64,000 bases of DNA, taken from positions 496,001 to 560,000 of the forward strand of contig NZ_FMTL01000001.1 of the NCBI RefSeq assembly GCF_900099645.1, read 5' to 3'. The notes below the pieces were generated by a model. That model ran no database searches, had not been told where the DNA came from, and saw only the letters and a list, made by a program, of their open reading frames with translations. Positions 57,961 to 64,000 of this stretch are shown one piece after another (positions within the stretch are counted from its first letter, which is position 1; the number at the start of each line of letters is the position of its first letter). The stretch is from Pseudomonas peli (GTDB taxonomy: Bacteria > Pseudomonadota > Gammaproteobacteria > Pseudomonadales > Pseudomonadaceae). The translations under genes and the position numbers were made by a program.

Positions 57961-59400
57961 TTATTCCGCCTGCGCCACCAGCGTGCCGTTGTGGTTACGG
58001 CTCCACTGCGGCAGCAGCGTACCAATCAGCATACCGGCCATGCTGAACAGCAGGCCCGCCAGTTGTGGCGGCCAGAAGGCAGCTTCGCTCCAGGTGTATT
58101 CCAGATAAATCCACGACACCAGACCAAAGGCGATGGCCACCAGCGCGCCCTGGGTGGTCGCACGCTTCCAGAACAACCCGGCAAACAACGGCACCACGGC
58201 CGCCACCAGGGTCACCTTGTAGGCGTTGCCGACCATCTCGTAGATGCTCGCATCGGAATACAGGGCAAAGCTCAGGGTCGCCGCCGCGCAGACCACGATG
58301 GTGACGCGCATCAGCAGCAGGAACTGCTTGTCGTTAAGCACCGGCAGGAAGCGCTTGAGCACGTTCTCGGTCAGGGTTACCGACGGCGCCAGCAAGGTGC
58401 CGGAGGCAGTGGACATGATGGCCGAGAGCAGCGCGCCGAAGAACATGATCTGGGCGAACAGCGGCGTCTTTTCGAGGATCAGCAGCGGCAGAATCATCTG
58501 CGAGTCTTCGGTCAGCCACTTCTCGACCAGCGCCGGATCGATCATCGAGGCGGCGTACACCAAGAAGATCGGCAGCATGCAGAAGCCCAGATAGAACACC
58601 GCGCCGGCCATCGAGGCACGCGCAGCGATGTTCTCGCTCTTGGCCGACATCACGCGCTGGTAGACGTCCTGCTGCGGGATGGAGCCGAGCATCATGGTTA
58701 CCGCGGCGCCGATAAAGGCGACGATGTCCTTGGGTTCGAAGGCGTGCATAAAGGTGAATTTGCCATCGCTGGCCGCCTTGCTGATCACCAGGTCGGCGCC
58801 GCCGGCCATGTCGCTGAACAGCCAGACCAGGTAGATCAGGCCAACCACGATGATGATCATCTGGAAAAAGTCGGTCAGGGCAATCGACCACATGCCGCCG
58901 AACAGGGTGTACATCAGCACGATAAAGGTGCCGAGGAACATACCCTGGGTCGTGCTGATACTGCCGTCGGAGATGACGTTGAACACCAGGCCCAGCGCAA
59001 TCAGCTGCGCGGCGATCCAACCCAGGTAGGACATGACGATGACCAGGCTGATGATCAGCTCGACCTGCGGGCCGAAGCGTTTCTTGAAGTAGTCGCCGAT
59101 GGTCAGCAGGTTCATCCGGTACAGCGGCCGAGCGATGATCAAGCCGACCAAGAACAGGCAACCAAATGAGCCAAATGGGTCTTCGACGATGCCGGCAAAG
59201 CCTTCTTCGAGGAAGGTGGCGGGGATGCCCAGCACGGCCTCGGAGCCAAACCAGGTGGCGAACACCATGGCGGCGACGATGGGGAAGCCCATGCTACGAC
59301 CACCGGAGGCGAAATCGCGGGTGTTGTGCACCCGGGTGGAGGCGTAGAAACCGATGGCGACAGTCACCAGCAAATAGAGCGCAACGAACCAGATCAGCAT
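57961..59400 (-). CDS. Sodium:solute symporter (SSS family)
   Basis: The 479-residue inner-membrane protein has about 13 helices and LeuT-fold SSS marks: MVFATWFGSEAVLGIPATFL early, FGGMWSIALTDFFQMIII (sodium-site helix), and GSIPQQDVYQRVMSAKSE in the middle, then GALLSAIMSTASGTLLAPSV. The pattern is that of PanF/PutP-like carriers, with the substrate undecided. ATG 59400 gives MLIWFVALYLLV. The start five codons earlier is possible. It is a single-gene unit with its own terminator. The 318 nt upstream hold its promoter. Confidence 0.9.
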   Translation of the reverse strand: MLIWFVALYLLVTVAIGFYASTRVHNTRDFASGGRSMGFPIVAAMVFATWFGSEAVLGIPATFLEEGFAGIVEDPFGSFGCLFLVGLIIARPLYRMNLLTIGDYFKKRFGPQVELIISLVIVMSYLGWIAAQLIALGLVFNVISDGSISTTQGMFLGTFIVLMYTLFGGMWSIALTDFFQMIIIVVGLIYLVWLFSDMAGGADLVISKAASDGKFTFMHAFEPKDIVAFIGAAVTMMLGSIPQQDVYQRVMSAKSENIAARASMAGAVFYLGFCMLPIFLVYAASMIDPALVEKWLTEDSQMILPLLILEKTPLFAQIMFFGALLSAIMSTASGTLLAPSVTLTENVLKRFLPVLNDKQFLLLMRVTIVVCAAATLSFALYSDASIYEMVGNAYKVTLVAAVVPLFAGLFWKRATTQGALVAIAFGLVSWIYLEYTWSEAAFWPPQLAGLLFSMAGMLIGTLLPQWSRNHNGTLVAQAE

Positions 59401-59714
59401 GCTTTCCCGTTCCACAGACGTCAGCCCACCGCATGCATGGCCCGCGCAGGCTGCGCAGGACGGATCGATGGGCTACAGGTTTTTGTTATGACCATTCTCG
59501 ACGGGTTGCTGCACGCGCCCGTTCAAGGTCGCGCAGTCTGGCAAATACGTAAAATATGTCAAACAAAAACGACGAAACGTAAGCAGATAATTCGAAGAAA
59601 CGCTCTAAACACCTCTGTAACAGACTGTAATCGCAGTAAAAGTCAGCCGCACCACACCACTGACAGTTGCATATTTTTGACAGTAGACCGACAGACGACT
59701 TTTCTGACCGGCAT
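59401..59714. other. Intergenic promoter region of the symporter
   Basis: This stretch holds no supported gene. It lies between the symporter start and the RND terminator, and the part around 59545-59645 is AT-richer than its surroundings (for example AAATATGTCAAACAAAAACG), as expected for a promoter zone. No sigma-54 or FliA site was recognised. Confidence 0.5.
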
Positions 59715-59717
59715 AAA

Positions 59718-59743
59718 AAAGCCAGGCACTGGGCCTGGCTTTT
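59718..59743 (-). terminator. Rho-independent terminator of the RND operon
   Basis: The stem AAAGCCAGG / CCTGGCTTT with a seven-base loop has a run of T on the minus strand (AAAAAA at 59715). Confidence 0.88.
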
Positions 59744-59762
59744 CACATCGTCTGCCGCTGAA

Positions 59763-62700
59763 TCAGGCTGGTTTCGCTTCCACTTCCTTGACCCGGAACC
59801 ATGCCGCATACAGCGCCGGCAGGAACAGCAGAGTCAACGCGGTGGCGACGATCAGGCCGCCCATGATGGCCACTGCCATCGGCCCGAAGAACACGCTGCG
59901 CGACAGCGGGATCATTGCCAGTACCGCCGCCAGAGCGGTCAGCACGATAGGCCGGAAACGCCGCACGGTGGCTTCGATAATCGCGTGCCAGCGGTCCATA
60001 CCGGCTTCGATGTCCTGCTCGATCTGGTCGACCAAAATCACCGAGTTACGCATGATCATCCCCGACAAGGCGATGGTGCCAAGCATGGCAACGAAGCCGA
60101 ACGGCTGTCGGAAGATCAGCAGGAACAGCGTCACGCCAATCAGCCCCAGCGGCGCCGTGAGGAACACCATGGCCGAGCGCGAGAAGCTTTTCAGCTGCAG
60201 CATCAGCAGGGTCAGTACCACCACGATAAACAGTGGAATACCCGCGTTGACCGACTTCTGCCCACGGCTGGAGTCCTCAACGGTGCCGCCGACGTCCAGC
60301 TGGTAGCCGTCAGGCAGCTGTGCACGCACCGGCTCAAGGGTTGGCAGGATCTGCTTGATCAGGCTGGCCGGCTGCTCCTTGCCATACACATCGGCACGCA
60401 CGGTGACGGTCGGCAGACGGTTGCGGTGCCAGATGATGCCTTCCTCGAAGCCGTACTCCAGGGTGGCGATCTGCGAAAGCGGCACGCTGCGACCATTATC
60501 GGTGGGCACCGCCAGGCTTGGCAGCAGGCCGAGTTCCTGACGCTCACTCACCGTGCCGCGCAGGAGGATTTCGATCAGCTCGTTACCTTCGCGGTACTGG
60601 CTAACAGGCGAGCCGGTCAGCGAACTTTGCAGGAAGCGCGACAGATCGGCGGTGCTCACACCCAAGGCGCGGGCACGCTCCTGATCGATGTTCAGGCGCA
60701 CCACCTTGCTCGGCTCTTCCCAGTCCAGGTGCACGTTGCTCACATGGCTGTTCTCGCGCACCTTATCGGCCACCTGACGGGCCAACTGACGCACCTCGTC
60801 GATATGCTCACCAGAGACGCGGAACTGCACCGGATAGCCCACAGGCGGGCCGTTCTCCAGACGCGAGATACGCGTGCGCAGGGTCGGGAACTCGTCGTTC
60901 AGCACCTCAATCAGCCAGGTGCGGATCTTCTCGCGGTCTTCGATGCTTTTCGCCAGCACCACAAACTGGGCAAAGCTGGCAGCCGGCAGCTGCTGGTCCA
61001 ACGGCAGGTAGAAGCGCGGCGAACCGGTACCGACGTAGGCGACGAAGTTGTCGATGCCTTCATGCCCACTGAGCAATTTCTCCAGACGCTTGGCCTGCTC
61101 CTCGGTGGCGGCCAGGGACGCGCCTTCACTGAGTTTGAGGTCGACCATCAGTTCCAGACGGCCGGAGGCCGGGAAGAACTGCTGAGGGACAAAGCGGAAC
61201 AGCAGGATGGAGCCGACAAACAGCGCGATAGTCAGCACGATCACGGTTTTACGCCGACGTACGCACCACTCCACCGCCGTGCGCACGCGCCGGTAGAACG
61301 GCGTGCCATAGGGGTCGTGGCCGTCGGCGCTGCCGCCATGCTTGGCCGCATGCAGCTTGGCCAGATCAGGCAACAGTTTGGCGCCGAGGTACGGTACAAA
61401 CACCACAGCAGCGATCCACGACACCAGCAGGGCAATCGCCACCACCTGGAAGATCGAGCGGGTGTATTCGCCAGTGCCCGACTGCGCCGTGGCAATCGGC
61501 AGGAAGCCGGCGGCGGTAATCAGGGTGCCGGTGAGCATGGGGAAAGCAGTGCTGGTCCAGGCATAACTGGCCGCTTTAATGCGGTCGTATCCCTGCTCCA
61601 TCTTGATCGCCATCATCTCCACGGCAATGATCGCGTCATCCACCATCAGGCCCAGCGCCAGCACCAGCGCGCCGAGGGAAATCTTGTGCAGGCCAATGCC
61701 CAGGTAGTACATGGCGGCGAAGGTCATCGCCAACACCAGCGGAATCGACAGCGCCACCACCAGCCCCGTGCGTAGGCCGAGGGAGAAGAAGCTCACCAGC
61801 AGCACGATGATCACCGCTTCGGTGAGCACGCGAACGAACTCACCGACGCCCGTTTTCACCGCTGCCGGCTGATCCGACACCTTGTTCAGTTGCATGCCAG
61901 CAGGCAGGGTTTCCTGCAGGCGAGCGAACTCACCTTCCAGGGCCTCGCCCAACACCAGAATATCGCCGCCGGCCTTCATGGACACGGCCAGGCCGATGGC
62001 GTCTTCACCCATGTAGCGCATGCGCGGCGCGGGGGGATCATTGAAGCCGCGCTTAACCTCGGCTACATCAGAGATGCGGAACGTACGGTCGGCCACGCGA
62101 ATCGGGAAGTTACGGATTTCATCAACCGTTTCAAAACGCCCGGTGACGCGCAGTTGCACGCGATCCGAGGCAGTTTCGAAGAAGCCGGCGGCAGCCACCG
62201 CGTTCTGTTCTTCCAACGCCTGCTGCACGGCCGCCAGTGGCAGGCCCAGGGTCGCCAACTTGGTGTTGGACAGTTCGATCCACACCTTCTCGTCCTGCAA
62301 ACCGAGCAGATCGACCTTGCCGACGTCCTTGACCCGCTGCAGCTGCAGCTGGACGCGATCGGCGTAATCCTTGAGCACGGCGTAGTCGAAGCCTTCACCG
62401 GTCAGTGCGTAGATATTGCCGAAGGTGGTGCCGAATTCATCGTTATAGAACGGCCCCTGAATACCCTGGGGCAAGGTGTGGCGAATATCGCTGACCTTTT
62501 TACGCACCTGATAGAACAGGTCAGGAATGTCGGCGGAATGCATCGAATCGCGGGCGATAAAGGTCACCTGGGATTCACCCGGACGCGAGAACGAGACGAT
62601 CTTGTCGTAGTCGCCGGTCTCCATCAGCTTCTTTTCGATGCGCTCAGTGACCTGCCGGGCCACCTCTTCGGCGCTCGCCCCTGGCCAGTTGGTGCGCACC

Positions 62701-62843
62701 ACCATGGCCTTGAAGGTAAAGGGCGGGTCTTCGCTCTGGCCCAGCTTGGTGTAGGAAATAGCGCCGACTACAGCCAGCAGCAGCATGAGGTACAGGACGA
62801 TCTGGCGGTTACGCAGCGCCCAGGCGGAGAGGTTGAAATCCAT
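59763..62843 (-). CDS. RND multidrug efflux permease (HAE1-type)
   Basis: The 1026-residue inner-membrane permease has 12 helices with two large periplasmic loops. Helix 1 begins NRQIVLYLMLLLAVVGAISY. The proton-relay aspartates are present in GLMVDDAIIAVEMM in helix 4, and the second-half repeat is FGFVAMLGTIALSGMIMRNS. The start PPFTFKAMVVRTNWPGASAEE is typical of exporters of hydrophobic compounds, including TriC-like and MexK-like pumps. The adaptor ends 5 nt before its ATG. No outer-membrane channel gene is seen within the window, so it may borrow a shared one. Confidence 0.92.
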   Translation of the reverse strand: MDFNLSAWALRNRQIVLYLMLLLAVVGAISYTKLGQSEDPPFTFKAMVVRTNWPGASAEEVARQVTERIEKKLMETGDYDKIVSFSRPGESQVTFIARDSMHSADIPDLFYQVRKKVSDIRHTLPQGIQGPFYNDEFGTTFGNIYALTGEGFDYAVLKDYADRVQLQLQRVKDVGKVDLLGLQDEKVWIELSNTKLATLGLPLAAVQQALEEQNAVAAAGFFETASDRVQLRVTGRFETVDEIRNFPIRVADRTFRISDVAEVKRGFNDPPAPRMRYMGEDAIGLAVSMKAGGDILVLGEALEGEFARLQETLPAGMQLNKVSDQPAAVKTGVGEFVRVLTEAVIIVLLVSFFSLGLRTGLVVALSIPLVLAMTFAAMYYLGIGLHKISLGALVLALGLMVDDAIIAVEMMAIKMEQGYDRIKAASYAWTSTAFPMLTGTLITAAGFLPIATAQSGTGEYTRSIFQVVAIALLVSWIAAVVFVPYLGAKLLPDLAKLHAAKHGGSADGHDPYGTPFYRRVRTAVEWCVRRRKTVIVLTIALFVGSILLFRFVPQQFFPASGRLELMVDLKLSEGASLAATEEQAKRLEKLLSGHEGIDNFVAYVGTGSPRFYLPLDQQLPAASFAQFVVLAKSIEDREKIRTWLIEVLNDEFPTLRTRISRLENGPPVGYPVQFRVSGEHIDEVRQLARQVADKVRENSHVSNVHLDWEEPSKVVRLNIDQERARALGVSTADLSRFLQSSLTGSPVSQYREGNELIEILLRGTVSERQELGLLPSLAVPTDNGRSVPLSQIATLEYGFEEGIIWHRNRLPTVTVRADVYGKEQPASLIKQILPTLEPVRAQLPDGYQLDVGGTVEDSSRGQKSVNAGIPLFIVVVLTLLMLQLKSFSRSAMVFLTAPLGLIGVTLFLLIFRQPFGFVAMLGTIALSGMIMRNSVILVDQIEQDIEAGMDRWHAIIEATVRRFRPIVLTALAAVLAMIPLSRSVFFGPMAVAIMGGLIVATALTLLFLPALYAAWFRVKEVEAKPA

Positions 62844-62848
62844 CGGGC

Positions 62849-63970
62849 TTACTCCTCAACCGTCAGGTCGGCCTTGGCCGTCAACTGCACCGCACGGTTG
62901 TCGCGGTCCACCGGACGCACCTGCTGGCCTTCACGCAATACCTGACCACCGGCCGCTACCACCCAATCAGTGGCTTGCAGGCCTTCGAGTATCGGCACGG
63001 TTTTCTCACCGTAGGCGCCAATGCGCACGTCGGTGCGTTTGAGGGTGGAATCCTTGGGGTCGACCACCCAGACATAGGGCTGGCCCTTCTCGGCCGTCAC
63101 GGCCGACAGCGGCACGGCCAGCGGTACGTCGCCGTTGTGGGCGATAAATACGCGGGCGCTCTGGCCCAGTTCGGCCGGCACCTTGCCTTCCACGAAGGCC
63201 ACGCGGGCAGCGAAGGTGCGCGATTGCGGATCGGCCGATGGCGACATCTCACGGATGCGCCCCGGGAAGCGCTGATCCGGCTGCGACCACAGTTCAACCG
63301 CCACATCCTGACCGACCTTAAAGCGCTCGAAGGCTTGCTCCGGAAGGTTGATCAACACTTCCCGCTCGCCATCCGCGGCCAGGGTGAACACGGTTTGCCC
63401 TGCAGCCACCACCTGGCCGACTTCAACCATCCGCCGCGCCACCACACCGTCCTGGGACGCGCGCAGTACCGCGTAACCAGCCTGGTTGTTAGCCACGTTG
63501 AATTCAGCACGCACTTGTTTCAGACGCGCCTCACCGGAGCGGTAGGTGTTTTCGGCATTGTCATACTGCGAGCGGCTGACCAGGTTGCGCGCCAGCAGGG
63601 TTTTGTAGCGGTCACGCTCGGCACGTACCAGCTGCAAGTTGGCCTCGGCCGCTGCCACTTGGGCGCGGATAGCCTCCAGCTGCAGACGCACGTCCTGCGG
63701 GTCCAGTTCGGCCAGCGGCTGGTCCTTCTTCACCCGCGCGCCTACATCAACCAGGCGCTTGGCCACCTTGCCACCGATACGGAACGCCAGCTCCGGCTCC
63801 AGGCGCGCACGCACCTCACCGGGGTAGGCATCCATCAGGTCGCCAGCCAGTTGCGGCTGCACCACCATGGCCGGACGCACGGCAACCTTGGCGGGCTCGC
63901 CATTACCGCAAGCGCCGAGCAACAGGATAAGACTGACAGGCAACGCAACAGACAGTGCATGACGAAACAT
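62849..63970 (-). CDS. RND efflux periplasmic adaptor (membrane fusion lipoprotein)
   Basis: The 373-residue adaptor has a lipoprotein signal (ALPVSLILLLGAC, Cys21) and the usual parts in order: a beta-barrel/lipoyl half (FRIGGKVAKRLVDVGARVKK), a helical hairpin (residues about 95-150 with LEAIRAQVAAAEANLQLV), the second lipoyl half (LRASQDGVVARRMVEVGQVV) and a C-terminal beta-barrel. It bridges the permease to an outer-membrane channel. AAGG lies 9 nt before ATG 63970. It is the first gene of the minus-strand unit, and its promoter lies beyond the window edge. Confidence 0.93.
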   Translation of the reverse strand: MFRHALSVALPVSLILLLGACGNGEPAKVAVRPAMVVQPQLAGDLMDAYPGEVRARLEPELAFRIGGKVAKRLVDVGARVKKDQPLAELDPQDVRLQLEAIRAQVAAAEANLQLVRAERDRYKTLLARNLVSRSQYDNAENTYRSGEARLKQVRAEFNVANNQAGYAVLRASQDGVVARRMVEVGQVVAAGQTVFTLAADGEREVLINLPEQAFERFKVGQDVAVELWSQPDQRFPGRIREMSPSADPQSRTFAARVAFVEGKVPAELGQSARVFIAHNGDVPLAVPLSAVTAEKGQPYVWVVDPKDSTLKRTDVRIGAYGEKTVPILEGLQATDWVVAAGGQVLREGQQVRPVDRDNRAVQLTAKADLTVEE

Positions 63971-64000
63971 GATGACTAACCTTTGTGGAGGCTTTTGAAT

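Noticed and set aside
57661..59169. Long plus-strand open frame of about 500 codons opposite the sodium:solute symporter
   Set aside because: It is rich in His, Gln, Arg and Gly as is typical of the antisense of a GC-rich membrane-protein gene, has no ribosome binding site, and no recognisable domain.
59667..61775. Long plus-strand open frame of about 700 codons opposite the RND permease
   Set aside because: Antisense of an unmistakable RND gene, with low-complexity composition and no motif.

Overview
This window is chromosomal DNA from a gamma-proteobacterium that looks like a Pseudomonas. The evidence is the cheR-cheV / flgA-flgM-flgN-flgZ block in typical Pseudomonas order, a GC-rich codon style, many Pseudomonas-type small hypothetical proteins, a REP/RAYT locus and an OprO/OprP-type porin. 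It reads as housekeeping and accessory chromosome. There is no phage, no large island and no CRISPR array. Coding density is high, with many divergent and convergent junctions and short ATGA overlaps.

Layout. Positions 1-6.6 kb hold the 3' part of a penicillin-binding protein, then cheR and cheV (minus strand) and flgA, flgM, flgN and flgZ (plus strand), with a near-perfect FliA promoter in front of flgM. From 6.5 to 10.6 kb two small glycosyltransferase-family genes are translationally coupled to an MFS transporter, followed by a glutamine-synthetase-family enzyme. From 10.9 to 17.7 kb come a secreted tandem-repeat protein, yceH, sstT, ppiC, an EamA exporter, a MITE-like element, a YebC paralogue and a lipoprotein. 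From 17.8 to 26.2 kb come an amidohydrolase, an exported solute-binding-like protein, a secreted zinc phospholipase-like protein, and a minus-strand PP2C phosphatase - Ser/Thr kinase - FHA module with no type VI secretion genes in view. From 26.3 to 31.6 kb come a diguanylate cyclase, exported MsrB and MsrA, an ABA4-like membrane protein, a second copy of the MITE-like element, an exported nuclease, tRNA-Thr(CGU) and cvfB.

From 32 to 46.9 kb come an LTA-synthase-like sulfatase-fold enzyme, an MDR oxidoreductase, a DEAD-box helicase, yhhQ behind a probable preQ1-I riboswitch, rarD, azoR, a LysR regulator, an alpha/beta hydrolase, a periplasmic cyclophilin and an ABC exporter. From 46.9 to 53.9 kb come a RAYT transposase with flanking REPs, a COG3146 acyltransferase-like gene, an exported ParB-like protein, an OprO/P porin, and a four-gene RiPP locus (Cys-motif precursor, DUF692/MNIO enzyme, DUF2063 partner, DoxX) of the HvfABC/bufferin type. 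From 54.1 to 64 kb come plsB, two small genes, a sodium:solute symporter, and an RND efflux permease with its lipoprotein adaptor.

The most noteworthy items are the MNIO-RiPP locus with six EG(K/S)CG motifs, the secreted 18-residue-repeat protein with a 108-bp higher-order DNA repeat, the preQ1-I-like leader whose pseudoknot would hide the ribosome binding site of yhhQ, two diverged copies of one MITE-like inverted-repeat element, and the orphan kinase/phosphatase/FHA module. All family calls were made by eye from protein motifs. No database search was run.
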